Of a stretch of 64,000 bases of DNA, positions 35,760 to 44,785 are shown piece by piece. The position numbers and the translations under genes are program-made. Under the pieces are notes generated by a model. That model saw only the letters and a program-made list of their open reading frames with translations. It was not told where the DNA came from and made no database searches. The DNA is from Bacillus sp. IITD106 (lineage in GTDB: Bacteria; Bacillota; Bacilli; Bacillales; Bacillaceae_C). The stretch covers positions 1-64,000 of the forward strand of contig NZ_JAIAZY010000004.1 of assembly GCF_019459225.1 (NCBI RefSeq). The letters run 5' to 3'. Each line of letters starts with the position of its first letter. The stretch's first letter is position 1.

Positions 35760-36566
35760 ATGGCTATGAAAAAAGTATTGACTCTCGCTGGTTCTGACTC
35801 CAGCGGTGGTGCAGGTATACAAGCAGACTTAAAAACATTTCAAGAGCATGATGTCTACGGGATGACGGCATTAACTTCTATCGTAACGATGGATCCAGAT
35901 AACGGCTGGAGCCACGGTGTTTTTCCAATTAATGTTTCAATCGTGGAGCAACAATTAAAAACCATTTTGTCCGTCGGCATTGACGCAATGAAAACAGGTA
36001 TGCTTGGCTCTGTAGATATTATTGAACTAGGTGCACGGAAAATTGATGAGCACAAATTGGAAAAAGTCGTCATCGACCCTGTTATGGTATGTAAAGGTGA
36101 AGACGAAGTGTTACAGCCTGAAAACACAGATGCATTACGTGAACTGCTCGTACCACGTGCAACTGTTGTAACGCCAAACCTTTTCGAAGCATGGCAGCTT
36201 GCTAAAACAGGTCCGATAAAAACAATTGATGATATGAAAGAGGCAGCTGCAAAGATCCATGAACTTGGAGCAAAAAATGTCGTTATTAAAGGCGGAAAAG
36301 GCTTAAATCACGATAAAGCAGTCGATCTCTTCTATGACGGAAACGAATTTGTACTTCTTGAAAAAGAAAAATTAGAAACCACATACAATCACGGTGCTGG
36401 CTGTACATTTGCGGCTGCCATCACTGCAAACTTAGCTCATGGAAAATCTGTAAAAGAAGCCGTTTCCGCTGCGAAGGAATTCGTAACAGCTGCCATTAAA
36501 CACGGATGGAAACTAAACCAATATGTAGGTCCTGTTATGCATGGGGCTTTTAATAAAAAAGCTTAA
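35760..36566 (+). CDS. pdxK: Pyridoxine/pyridoxal/pyridoxamine kinase
   Basis: 268 aa of the ribokinase fold. LAGSDSSGGAGIQADLKTF, MKTGMLGS, IDPVMVCKGEDEVL and the anion-hole NHGAGCTFAAAI are present. Bacillus PdxK of this ThiD-like group phosphorylates vitamin B6 vitamers; the MVCKGEDEVL stretch fits PdxK better than ThiD. GGAGG lies 8 nt before the ATG. Confidence 0.88.
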   Translation: MAMKKVLTLAGSDSSGGAGIQADLKTFQEHDVYGMTALTSIVTMDPDNGWSHGVFPINVSIVEQQLKTILSVGIDAMKTGMLGSVDIIELGARKIDEHKLEKVVIDPVMVCKGEDEVLQPENTDALRELLVPRATVVTPNLFEAWQLAKTGPIKTIDDMKEAAAKIHELGAKNVVIKGGKGLNHDKAVDLFYDGNEFVLLEKEKLETTYNHGAGCTFAAAITANLAHGKSVKEAVSAAKEFVTAAIKHGWKLNQYVGPVMHGAFNKKA

Positions 36567-36570
36567 GTAG

Positions 36571-36612
36571 ATGCCCGGAAAGAGAATTAGTCTCTTTCAG
36601 GGTGTTTTTTTA
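36571..36612 (+). terminator. Terminator after pdxK
   Basis: CCCGGAAAGAGA and TCTCTTTCAGGG pair (one mismatch) around a short loop, followed by a seven-T run. Confidence 0.9.
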
Positions 36613-36677
36613 TGAGACAAATTAGAACTTTATTAGTAAAATATATGTATCGTTCCTTAAGGAAGGAGGCCGAAAAA

Positions 36678-37025
36678 ATGGAAGAAATTAATATACTACA
36701 GGTGCAACAACATATAAACGATTTTGCAGGCGAAAGTGTTTACATACATTTAGAGACAACAAATGGCGCCTACGCTGCACATAATAATGAATCATTTTTT
36801 TCAGCGGGGGCATACATCCGCAATGCGCAAGTGTGCTACGAGCATGGAAAAATTGTAGGAGAAGGTCCTTATCGTGTAGGATTAAAGCTACCGATTGGAT
36901 GGATATATGCAGAAGGACTTACGCACTTTGAGCTGGATGAGTTAGGACGTCTACTTCTTGCTGGCCACGGATACGATGGAAAATTGGCTGTGGCTTTAGA
37001 AATCAGCAAGACACCATTCGAATAA
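36678..37025 (+). CDS. yojF: YojF family protein (DUF1806)
   Basis: 115 aa. INILQVQQHINDFAGE, LETTNGAYAAH and VGLKLPIGWIYAEGLTH match YojF, a small protein of unknown function that is nearly always encoded just before bshB2. Start ATG 36678 after AAGGAGGC; a longer frame from 36612 lies in the pdxK terminator. Confidence 0.9.
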   Translation: MEEINILQVQQHINDFAGESVYIHLETTNGAYAAHNNESFFSAGAYIRNAQVCYEHGKIVGEGPYRVGLKLPIGWIYAEGLTHFELDELGRLLLAGHGYDGKLAVALEISKTPFE

Positions 37026-37048
37026 GTTTTTTAAAGGAGATTGTGCCG

Positions 37049-37732
37049 ATGGAGAAAGAACGCCATGTTTTAGTTGTGTTCCCGCACCCAGATGATGAGG
37101 CATTTGGGGTTTCTGGAACTATCTCAAGTTATATTAAAAACGGATCACCCGTTACATATGCGTGTTTAACTCTTGGAGAAATGGGCAGGAACCTTGGAAA
37201 TCCCCCGTTTGCTACGAGAGAGTCGTTGCCGAAAATTAGAAAAGCCGAACTAGAAGCTGCTGCAAAATCAATGGGAATTACAGACTTACGAATGATGGGT
37301 TATCGTGATAAAACGCTCGAATTTGAAAACGATGAAAAGCTCGCAAATATGGTTTATGAGCTGATTGAAGAGTTGAATCCATCTCTTGTCATTTCATTTT
37401 ATCCAGGGTATTCAGTCCATCCTGACCATGAAGCAACGGGTAGAGCGGTTGTTCGTGCAGTAAGAAGACTCCCGAAAGAGAACAGACCAAAATTGCACTG
37501 TGTTGCTTTTTCGAAAAATACAGAAGCGGAAATCGGCCCAGCTGACATTCATTATGATGTAAGTGCTGTTTGGGAACAAAAACTCGGAGCATTAAAAGCC
37601 CACATTTCCCAAACCGCTTGGATGCTCGCAGATATGGAAGAAAAACTTTCTGCCAATGACCCAACATTGCTAGCCCATTGGCAAAAAGAACGTTTTTGGA
37701 CATACGATTGGGATAATGATAAAGTTTTGTGA
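37049..37732 (+). CDS. bshB2: Bacillithiol biosynthesis deacetylase BshB2
   Basis: 227 aa. LmbE-like zinc deacetylase: VFPHPDDEAFGVSG near the N-terminus and SVHPDHEATG with the third zinc ligand. BshB2 removes acetyl from N-acetylglucosaminyl-malate in bacillithiol synthesis and overlaps in function with BshB1. AAAGGAG lies 9 nt before ATG 37049; a GTG at 37043 is too near. Confidence 0.92.
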   Translation: MEKERHVLVVFPHPDDEAFGVSGTISSYIKNGSPVTYACLTLGEMGRNLGNPPFATRESLPKIRKAELEAAAKSMGITDLRMMGYRDKTLEFENDEKLANMVYELIEELNPSLVISFYPGYSVHPDHEATGRAVVRAVRRLPKENRPKLHCVAFSKNTEAEIGPADIHYDVSAVWEQKLGALKAHISQTAWMLADMEEKLSANDPTLLAHWQKERFWTYDWDNDKVL

Positions 37733-37764
37733 ACCTGGTTAGGTATTCTAACCGGGTTTTTTTA
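37732..37764 (+). terminator. Terminator after bshB2
   Basis: AACCTGGTTAG pairs with CTAACCGGGTT (one G-T) across a 5-nt loop, then TTTTT. Confidence 0.9.
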
Positions 37765-37860
37765 AAATTATTGACGAATGGTGCACGGTTTTCGTTCCAT
37801 ACGTTAGGTTTTGTCTCTGAATTTCGGTATTTGCATCCCTAATAGACGTTTCCGTTATTC

Positions 37861-38092
37861 TATTAGCCATTTCGGTGAGGCTATTAGCTGATTTCCAATT
37901 CTATTAGCCGTTTCGCCGGATCTATTAGCCGATTTCCATTTCTATTAGCCGTTTCATCGAACCTATTAGCCGATTTCCGTTTCTATTAGCCGTTTCGCCG
38001 AGTCTATTAGCCGATTTCCATTTCTATTAGCCGTTTCATCGAACCTATTAGCCGATTTCCGTTTCTATTAGCCGTTTCGCCGAGTCTATTAG
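37861..38092. repeat. Tandem array of 12 TATTAG-containing units (20/21 nt)
   Basis: TATTAG recurs at 37861, 37882, 37902, 37923, 37943, 37964, 37984, 38005, 38025, 38046, 38066 and 38087, alternately 21 and 20 nt apart. Units of type CTATTAGCCGATTTCC alternate with CTATTAGCCGTTTC, giving a 41-nt dimer, and 37922-38003 is repeated exactly at 38004-38085 (82 nt). It lies between two convergent genes. Stop codons occur in all frames, so it does not encode protein. Confidence 0.95.
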
Positions 38093-38140
38093 CTATTTTA
38101 AGTACTTAACAAAACTTCGAATAAGAATCGTCTAATACCT

Positions 38141-39367
38141 TTATTCCCGAACCCTTTCCCCTGTCACAGCATTTACAAATTCATGGCAGTCAATTCGCTG
38201 AGTTGGAATTAATACTTTCTTATCGAAATCGTACATATAATAAGGCTCGAAAAAGATATCTTTTTCCAATAGCTTTAGAGCCTCTTCTTTTGTAACCTTC
38301 ACGTCGATCACAGGCATCTCTATTATTTCACTGAGTATTTCCCTTTTATCCATTACTTGAAGCAATACATGTTGAGTAGCATCATATAAAAATTTGAATT
38401 TATCTAGAATTCGATCCACGTAATTAACAGGAACGACATCTGCATGTAATAGCCCATTCTGACGCTCGATGTTTTCTACCTGCCATTTTCCACTTTCATT
38501 TGGACGGTGTGCTCGCAAATAATTTGAAATCACTTTTATTAATTCATTTTTTTCGTCTTTAGAAATAGGAAGACAATCTGGGTGCGGAATATTTAATGAC
38601 ATTTCTTCTTCAGAAATCTTCTGCGATTCGTAAAACTGCTCCCACACTGTACCGACTATTTTATCAGAGATGCGAATTTCCTCATCTATCCCCTCTTCGC
38701 TCCAATAGAGGACATGAGATTCAGGGACCGCATCTATATACGCTTCGTCCACACCATATAAAAGCTGATACCCCTCCTCTTCCGGCACTCCAAAAAGAAC
38801 GACCTGTCTTTCCTTAAATTTATCGAAGTTTAGACTAGGTTTTTCTTGCACAATTTCTATTTCTGGATAAAATCCATAAAAGAAACCAGATAAAGAATAA
38901 AACACGATACATCCTCGTTCATTAACTTTTACTTCGATAAGCCCGGCTGGAGAGACTTTTCTTCCATGCAAAATAGAGGAAAAGAAATATTCCGTGTTCT
39001 TACCATCTTTATCTTTCCTTTGTAATCGAAAGTCAATATCAACCTTCAATCCTGTATTTAACTCAATCCATGACACAACATCCTCTAACCCAGCACTCGG
39101 CAACAAAGGTGGATTTTCCCTAAAATCCTCACTCATGACAACAATAAAGCTTGTTAAAAATCCATATGTCAAATTCACTTCCGCATAAATCGTTCCAGGT
39201 GGATTCGATTCATCTTCCATTTCGGCACCTAAAGGAAACCATTCCATATCTAATATATATTCCGTTGTTTTGATAACTGAAGCGGTCCTTTTAATCGAGG
39301 TGTTTTTCAAATCGAAATGTTCCAATCCCCAATTTTTCTCAATTTCCGCAACCCATTTTTGAATCAA
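38141..39367 (-). CDS. Hypothetical protein with YcdB/PepSY-like C-terminus
   Basis: 408 aa, no signal peptide or membrane helix. Two repeating halves can be guessed, each with an EEAL-type helix (KVTKEEALKLLEKDIFFE) followed by beta strands; the C-terminal IDCHEFVNAVTGE resembles the end of YcdB/YcdC domains. Function unknown. TTG start after GAGGGG. It shares a terminator region with the FtsX operon upstream. Confidence 0.65.
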   Translation of the reverse strand: MIQKWVAEIEKNWGLEHFDLKNTSIKRTASVIKTTEYILDMEWFPLGAEMEDESNPPGTIYAEVNLTYGFLTSFIVVMSEDFRENPPLLPSAGLEDVVSWIELNTGLKVDIDFRLQRKDKDGKNTEYFFSSILHGRKVSPAGLIEVKVNERGCIVFYSLSGFFYGFYPEIEIVQEKPSLNFDKFKERQVVLFGVPEEEGYQLLYGVDEAYIDAVPESHVLYWSEEGIDEEIRISDKIVGTVWEQFYESQKISEEEMSLNIPHPDCLPISKDEKNELIKVISNYLRAHRPNESGKWQVENIERQNGLLHADVVPVNYVDRILDKFKFLYDATQHVLLQVMDKREILSEIIEMPVIDVKVTKEEALKLLEKDIFFEPYYMYDFDKKVLIPTQRIDCHEFVNAVTGERVRE

Positions 39368-39388
39368 TTATTACACCCCTCATATAGA

Positions 39389-39425
39389 GAAAAGGCTCCT
39401 ATTAAAATAGAAGCCTTTTCCTTTA
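39389..39425 (-). terminator. Terminator after the FtsX-type permease gene
   Basis: AAAAGGCT pairs with AGCCTTTT around a 14-nt loop containing a second small dyad; T/A-rich ends. Confidence 0.85.
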
Positions 39426-42002
39426 TTATATACTTTCCTGTTTGAGAGCATCAATGATGTTTTCCTTCTTAACCTTGGCACTTGAGTAAAGCATTGATGT
39501 ACCAACGATGAGGAAAACTGCCACAACTACATATAAAATACTTAACCACGGCAGTGTAAAACTATAACTAAACGAGTTCCCTAAAGCCTTATAGATAAGA
39601 AGCATACATACGATACTTAAAGGGAGTCCGTAAATTAATGACTTTATTCCATAAAATATACTTTCGTAATTAATCATTTTGTTAAAACCTTTTGGTGTCA
39701 TTCCCATTGATTTCAGCATCGCAAATTCACGTTTTCTTAAGGAAATGCTCGTCGAAATGGTATTCAAGATATTTGCAATCGAAATCGCTGTAATCAATAC
39801 AATAAATCCATACGTAAAGACGGACATGATCATGACCATTTGTTCATCCTGCTGACGGCCCTGATAGACGTTGTGAAGATAATGCCGTACTTCTTCAATT
39901 TCTTCGATTTTCTGCTGGGTCTTAAGCGGGTCCGAACTGTTTAAATACAACATACGGTAGTCTTCTGCTTCAAGGCCCAATTTCTTTAGGGTTGATTCAG
40001 ACACGATTACATCCACACTTCCCGGATATCCTCCATAAGCCCCCATAGGTAGTTTACCCGTTAACGCGGCTACCGTTACTTTATTCAAAAATTGCTCTTT
40101 CTCATGATCCTCATCATTGGAAAATAAGTCAATTTTCTCCCCTACTTTGGTGTGGATGGCTTTTGATTCAACATATTTTCCCGCTTTAGCATCTTCATAC
40201 TTAATCTGATCAATGACAATCGCATTTAATCCATTTTGGAGCTCATTATAATCAGCCCCTACTTCCTCCGCATAAGTTTTTAAGGTGTCATCATCCAACG
40301 AATAAAGATTAATATTATATGGGTATTTTCCATCGACCAACTGATCGTTGAAACCTTCAAACTTGCGCACAGCTTCCGAAGTCTTACCTTTTTCAATCCA
40401 CGATGTTAAGGCATATTGTTGCGACATCATACTAAATTTTGTCACTTCGTCCATCGATAAAATCGATTTGACTAGCTGGTCGTCTCTTCCCTTTTCTACT
40501 TCCATCATGATGTCATAGTTTAGGCCATCTTGTGAAAGGGACAATGACTTTTTCAGGTTCGCTGTAAAAAAAGCCACCGATAAAAAGAGCATAATGCTAA
40601 TAACGAGTGAAAAAACAGTTGCTTGATATCTACGCTTATTTCTTTTTAAATTTTTCAAGCCAATTTCAGCTTCGATTCCAAAAATTTTACGAACAAACTT
40701 GGATGTTTTTACCGCTTTCCTCGTTAGCTTTACATCCGTAGATTGTCGGATAGCGTCTATCGCGGAAATTCTAGAAGCTCTTCTTGCTGGGATATAGGTT
40801 GAAATAAAAATAGTAACAATCGAAACCAAGACGGCCACTAAAATTGAACCTGGCGTTACGGTCACTTTTAACTTCTCACTTACTCCCAATGCCCCTTGAA
40901 TAATCGAATTGATGAATAAAAATGTTATTCCCATCCCAGCGAGCCCAGAAACAATCCCAATAGGAATACTGATCAACCCAATAACAATGCCTTCAAAAAA
41001 CACAGAGTTTTGTTTTTGTTTTTTGGTTGCCCCTACACTGGATAGCATCCCTAAATGACGCGAGCGCTCCGCAACAGAAATCGCGAAAGCATTATAAATT
41101 AATGAGATTGATCCGACAATGATAATGACCATGATGATGGCACACAACGAATAAAGCGTTGTACGCATACCATCATTTTTAATTGCACCATAATAGCGAA
41201 GTAAGTTATGGTTAAAGTCAACTTTTTCAATTTTATTTTTCTCTGCTAATGTTTGCGCATGATCGAACAAAGAAGTTCTAACATTGTTTAATACAACTGT
41301 TGCATTTACAAGCTCATCTTTACCTAGCGCTCCTTCATCAAGAAAAGAAATCACTGTATAAGCTGGTGACCAAGGTATTTCCCATTCAGGACGCTTAATG
41401 GTGCCAACGATCGTGAATTCTTTTGTTGATGTAGTTTCTAATTCTTCATTGATTTTTCCATCCATTATTAATAAGGAATAGGTTTGATCTATTGGTCCTT
41501 CTATGTCGGGATCATTTGTAGTTCTATGGCCAACATCTAGCGTTATAATATCACCAATTCTATAATCAACCTTGGCGTTATTAATGATTTCATCCGAAAT
41601 GACGACTTCGTTTTCAGCTTTTGGTAATCTGCCGCTACTTAATTCTATTGGAAATTGTTCAAAGCCCGACTTATTATATTCCTTGATAAATAAATAAGGT
41701 TTATTTTCGTTTTTACTTCCTTTCAGTAGCGCATAGCCTAGATCTTTTGAGAGAACTAATTTTTTCGTATCCTCATCTTTTTTGATTGCTTGGACCTGGG
41801 CTTGGTTAACATCCTTATAAACTACATGCCATTCCCCTTCATCCGCAATCGTCTGTCTTTTCATTAAATCCATAAAAGAAACACCAATCGTAGCGACTGC
41901 TGTGAGCATTGCCACCGAAATAATAACGCCAATGATCGTGACAAGGGTCCGTCTTTTATTTTCCTTTAAATGTCTAATCGTCAGTTTGTTGACAATGTTC
42001 AT
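39426..42002 (-). CDS. FtsX-like ABC transporter permease
   Basis: 858 aa. An N-terminal helix (about 20-40), a large extracellular domain, three helices around 285-400, a second N-terminal-like helix (about 470), a second extracellular domain and three final helices: the double FtsX architecture. Motifs RSRHLGMLSSVGATKKQ and KREFAMLKSMGMTPKGF mark the two FtsX domains. Such permeases export or sense peptides rather than transport by alternate access. ATG overlaps the ATPase stop by 4 nt. Confidence 0.9.
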   Translation of the reverse strand: MNIVNKLTIRHLKENKRRTLVTIIGVIISVAMLTAVATIGVSFMDLMKRQTIADEGEWHVVYKDVNQAQVQAIKKDEDTKKLVLSKDLGYALLKGSKNENKPYLFIKEYNKSGFEQFPIELSSGRLPKAENEVVISDEIINNAKVDYRIGDIITLDVGHRTTNDPDIEGPIDQTYSLLIMDGKINEELETTSTKEFTIVGTIKRPEWEIPWSPAYTVISFLDEGALGKDELVNATVVLNNVRTSLFDHAQTLAEKNKIEKVDFNHNLLRYYGAIKNDGMRTTLYSLCAIIMVIIIVGSISLIYNAFAISVAERSRHLGMLSSVGATKKQKQNSVFFEGIVIGLISIPIGIVSGLAGMGITFLFINSIIQGALGVSEKLKVTVTPGSILVAVLVSIVTIFISTYIPARRASRISAIDAIRQSTDVKLTRKAVKTSKFVRKIFGIEAEIGLKNLKRNKRRYQATVFSLVISIMLFLSVAFFTANLKKSLSLSQDGLNYDIMMEVEKGRDDQLVKSILSMDEVTKFSMMSQQYALTSWIEKGKTSEAVRKFEGFNDQLVDGKYPYNINLYSLDDDTLKTYAEEVGADYNELQNGLNAIVIDQIKYEDAKAGKYVESKAIHTKVGEKIDLFSNDEDHEKEQFLNKVTVAALTGKLPMGAYGGYPGSVDVIVSESTLKKLGLEAEDYRMLYLNSSDPLKTQQKIEEIEEVRHYLHNVYQGRQQDEQMVMIMSVFTYGFIVLITAISIANILNTISTSISLRKREFAMLKSMGMTPKGFNKMINYESIFYGIKSLIYGLPLSIVCMLLIYKALGNSFSYSFTLPWLSILYVVVAVFLIVGTSMLYSSAKVKKENIIDALKQESI

Positions 42003-42682
42003 GGACGAACCACCTCGTCCTTCGTGATCTTCCCGTCCTCAATCGCGATGATACGGTCTGCTTGAAGAGCAATTCTTTCGTCATGTGTAATAACTATAAG
42101 AGTTTGATTATACGTTTTATTAAACATTTTTAGTAAGTCAATAATTTCCCCACTATTTTTACTGTCCAGATTTCCTGTCGGTTCGTCCGCAAGCATGATC
42201 GCCGGATTGCTGATTAACGCACGACCAATCGAAACGCGCTGTTGTTGGCCGCCAGAAAGCTGATTCGGGAGATGACCTAAGCGGTTATCTAAATTTAACT
42301 TTTTAACAATATCATCAAATTGCTTTTTATCAACTTTATGTTGATCCAGTAAAAGCGGCAATGTAATATTTTCTTCCACGGTCAAAACCGGAATAAGATT
42401 GTAAAATTGATAGATCAACCCGATTTGTCTTCTTCTAAAAATTGCTAACTGTGTTTCATTGAGGCTGTAAATATCTGTATTATCTACAAACACTTTTCCA
42501 CTCGATGGTCGATCGACACCACCGAGCAAATGTAAAAGTGTGGACTTACCAGATCCAGATGGACCGATAATCGCGACAAACTCTCCTTTTTTAACGGAAA
42601 ATGAAACATTATCCAATGCCTTAACCGCTGTCTCACCTTTTCCATACACTTTAGACAGATTCTCTATTTTTAAAATTTCCAT
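41999..42682 (-). CDS. ABC transporter ATP-binding protein (MacB/LolD type)
   Basis: 227 aa. Walker [10 protein letters not shown], signature LSGGQQQR, Walker [14 protein letters not shown]-loop VITHD: the classic MacB/BceA class. ATG 42682 lies 6 nt after GGAGGG. The upstream region has three GTCA repeats that may bind the response regulator encoded at 44786. Confidence 0.93.
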   Translation of the reverse strand: MEILKIENLSKVYGKGETAVKALDNVSFSVKKGEFVAIIGPSGSGKSTLLHLLGGVDRPSSGKVFVDNTDIYSLNETQLAIFRRRQIGLIYQFYNLIPVLTVEENITLPLLLDQHKVDKKQFDDIVKKLNLDNRLGHLPNQLSGGQQQRVSIGRALISNPAIMLADEPTGNLDSKNSGEIIDLLKMFNKTYNQTLIVITHDERIALQADRIIAIEDGKITKDEVVRP

Positions 42683-42727
42683 CGTAAACCCTCCATGTAT
42701 TTGCTGTTGATTATAGTGTATCTGTCT

Positions 42728-42758
42728 AAAATGACTTTCAAGTGACTGTGAAAATGAC
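42728..42758 (-). promoter_or_regulatory. Direct GTCA repeats upstream of the ABC ATPase gene
   Basis: On the minus strand GTCATTTT, GTCACTTG and GTCATTTT occur with 12- and 11-nt spacing, one helical turn apart. OmpR-type response regulators bind such direct repeats, and TATAAT-like sequence lies just downstream near the gene. Confidence 0.5.
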
Positions 42759-42822
42759 AATTTAGTCACTTTAGAAGCTATTTGTTCGTATTAATTAGCA
42801 TGATGGAATAAGACTTATAAAT

Positions 42823-42853
42823 AACAGCAAATCCCAAGTTGAGATTTGCTGTT
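42823..42853 (-). terminator. Candidate terminator after the Phd-Uma2 gene
   Basis: AACAGCAAATC and GATTTGCTGTT form an 11-bp stem with a 9-nt loop. The T-run on the minus strand is short (TTATTTATAA), so termination may be partial. Confidence 0.6.
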
Positions 42854-42887
42854 AGGAAGACATTTTTATTTTTGCTTTTTAAAACAG

Positions 42888-43625
42888 TCACTTAAATATA
42901 CGATCAAGTTCTACTAAAAGTCCTTCAATTAAAAATGATTTTGCCATTTCTGGATGCTTAAATGTACCCGTTTCTTTTATCTCATTTTTTTCAAAATAAT
43001 AAATAACGACTTCTCGATTAAGTGGGTTGACAATCCAATATTCTTTAACCCCAGATTCCATATAAAGATCCAACTTTTTCACCATATCTTTACTACGAGT
43101 ACTTTCTGATAGTACTTCAACCACAAGGGACGGAACACCAATATAATAATCCCTTTCATCCAAATGATCATCCAAATCACAAATGACCATTAAGTCAGGC
43201 TGGACTACATTAGGTTCTTCACGATTTTTCCTCTTTAGACGGATATCGTATGGGGCAACAAATGGCCTGCATTGATCACCGCGGAACCTTTCATGGAAGA
43301 TAGCCAATAATTCTGATACAGCATATTGATGTTTGGTTCTAGGTGAAGCCAATAAATAGATTTCTCCATCAATGTACTCGTAACGATCCTTTTCATCACT
43401 AGCTAATTTTAAGAATTCCTCATAAGAAGCCTTTTTCCCTTTAAAATGATAGGATTCAGCCGATTCTTTTAACGTACCTTCTTTTAAAGGCGCTTTTGGA
43501 TTGTTTTTGATTGATTGCAATCTGGCTATTTCGGTTCCATTTCGGGTTATAATGATTTCCTCTTTAGCCGCTAGCATTAAATACTTTCCAAAATTATTCT
43601 GGATTTCCGTTGAACTGACGATCAA
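42888..43625 (-). CDS. Phd-type antitoxin domain fused to Uma2 nuclease-like domain
   Basis: 245 aa. Residues 1-40 (STEIQNNFGKYLMLAAKEE, IIITRNGTEIARL) are a Phd/YefM DNA-binding antitoxin domain. Residues from about 65 to the end are Uma2/DUF820: YEYIDGEIYLLASP, PDLMVICDLDD, LVVEVLSESTRSKDMVKKL and KEYWIVNPLNREV. The start is TTG 43625 after GGGAGG. Three TTAGCTAA palindromes in the promoter suggest autoregulation by the Phd part. It sits between a kinase gene and its ABC target genes. Whether the Uma2 part is a toxin is unknown. Confidence 0.85.
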   Translation of the reverse strand: MIVSSTEIQNNFGKYLMLAAKEEIIITRNGTEIARLQSIKNNPKAPLKEGTLKESAESYHFKGKKASYEEFLKLASDEKDRYEYIDGEIYLLASPRTKHQYAVSELLAIFHERFRGDQCRPFVAPYDIRLKRKNREEPNVVQPDLMVICDLDDHLDERDYYIGVPSLVVEVLSESTRSKDMVKKLDLYMESGVKEYWIVNPLNREVVIYYFEKNEIKETGTFKHPEMAKSFLIEGLLVELDRIFK

Positions 43626-43651
43626 GATATAGACCTCCCACCACCATGATT

Positions 43652-43683
43652 TTAGCTAAGTTAGCTAACATTATTTTAGCTAA
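43652..43683. promoter_or_regulatory. Three TTAGCTAA palindromes upstream of the Phd-Uma2 gene
   Basis: Perfect 8-bp palindromes at 43652-43659, 43661-43668 and 43676-43683, about 27 nt upstream of the start codon. Phd and YefM bind short repeated palindromes in their own promoters, so this is a good autoregulatory operator. Confidence 0.75.
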
Positions 43684-43779
43684 AAAATAGGTTTCGGGCA
43701 AATCGTTATACTTTTGATACTCATGATTATCAGTTGTCAAAGGTTTTGAAATGGTTCGGGTATTTATTGGTATATTGGT

Positions 43780-44784
43780 TTAAAAAGTGTCATGCTTATA
43801 AAACTTAATCCTAAACTGTGTTCCTTTTTCTTTTTCACTCGTCACACTGATATCCCCATTTTGATTTTTAATGATGCTATATGCCATCGCAAGACCAATC
43901 CCAATGCTATCTTCACTTGCATTTTTCCCTTTGTAAAAGCGTTTAAAAATGTAAGGCAAATCTTCTTTAGGTATACCTTTTCCGTTATCAGCAATCATCA
44001 GTTCTGTGAACAACGCATTATCTGTAAAAGAAATCGAAATCGTTCCACCTTCACTTGTATGTTCTACACAGTTTTTTAAGATATTAATGATTGCTTCAAC
44101 TGACCAATTAAAATCGCCAATAAATGAAACGGAGTCTTCACCTTCTATCGAAACGGTCTGCTCTTTAATCTCAATCGGAATGAGGACCGATTGCATGGCA
44201 GATTGAATCAATTTCGACACCACGATTTTGTCTTTTTTAAATTTAACCGTACCGGCATCAATTTTCGATAGCTTTAATAGCGAAGAAACAAGCCATTCAA
44301 TCCGCTCGAGCTGAATTCGAATATTGTGAGTGAACTCCATTCTTTTTTTCCTCGGCAAGTCGGCATCGCTCAATAAATCGGACATCACCATCATTGAGGT
44401 TAATGGTGTTTTTAACTGATGGGAAATGTCTGAAATTGCATCGGTCAGTTGAATTTTATCTTGCTGTAAAAGTGAACTCTGCTCAGAAAGCATCATCGTA
44501 ACTTTGTAAATATCGCTTTTTAAAATACTCAATTCACCCTCGTAATTGTCCCTTACATCGAGAGTATAGTTTCCACTAGCAATTTGACGTAAAAACCCAG
44601 ATAACTTCTCAATTTCACGATATCTCCAACGAGTAAAAATCAAACAGGAAGCAATCAAGAAGATGGATAAAGTTGAAACAAGAATAAAGGCAGCGATTGA
44701 AACAAAGAATGCTGCAATCATCGCCGCCATACTGATTAAGCACATCACCAATAATAGAATCTGAATTTCTTTATTCCGCAGCAT
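43780..44784 (-). CDS. Sensor histidine kinase
   Basis: 334 aa. Two helices at the N-terminus (about 8-55) with almost no loop, a HAMP-like linker, H-box SDISHQLKTPLTSMMVMSD, N-box NILKNCVEH, G-boxes DNGKGIP and SIGIGLAMAYSIIK. It resembles the VncS/intramembrane-sensing group. ATG 44784 follows the regulator's stop by 1 nt. Confidence 0.9.
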   Translation of the reverse strand: MLRNKEIQILLLVMCLISMAAMIAAFFVSIAAFILVSTLSIFLIASCLIFTRWRYREIEKLSGFLRQIASGNYTLDVRDNYEGELSILKSDIYKVTMMLSEQSSLLQQDKIQLTDAISDISHQLKTPLTSMMVMSDLLSDADLPRKKRMEFTHNIRIQLERIEWLVSSLLKLSKIDAGTVKFKKDKIVVSKLIQSAMQSVLIPIEIKEQTVSIEGEDSVSFIGDFNWSVEAIINILKNCVEHTSEGGTISISFTDNALFTELMIADNGKGIPKEDLPYIFKRFYKGKNASEDSIGIGLAMAYSIIKNQNGDISVTSEKEKGTQFRIKFYKHDTF

Positions 44785-44785
44785 G

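Noticed and set aside
37861-38092. CRISPR array
   Set aside because: Units are contiguous and alternate in type, without unique spacers of constant length, and no cas gene is present.
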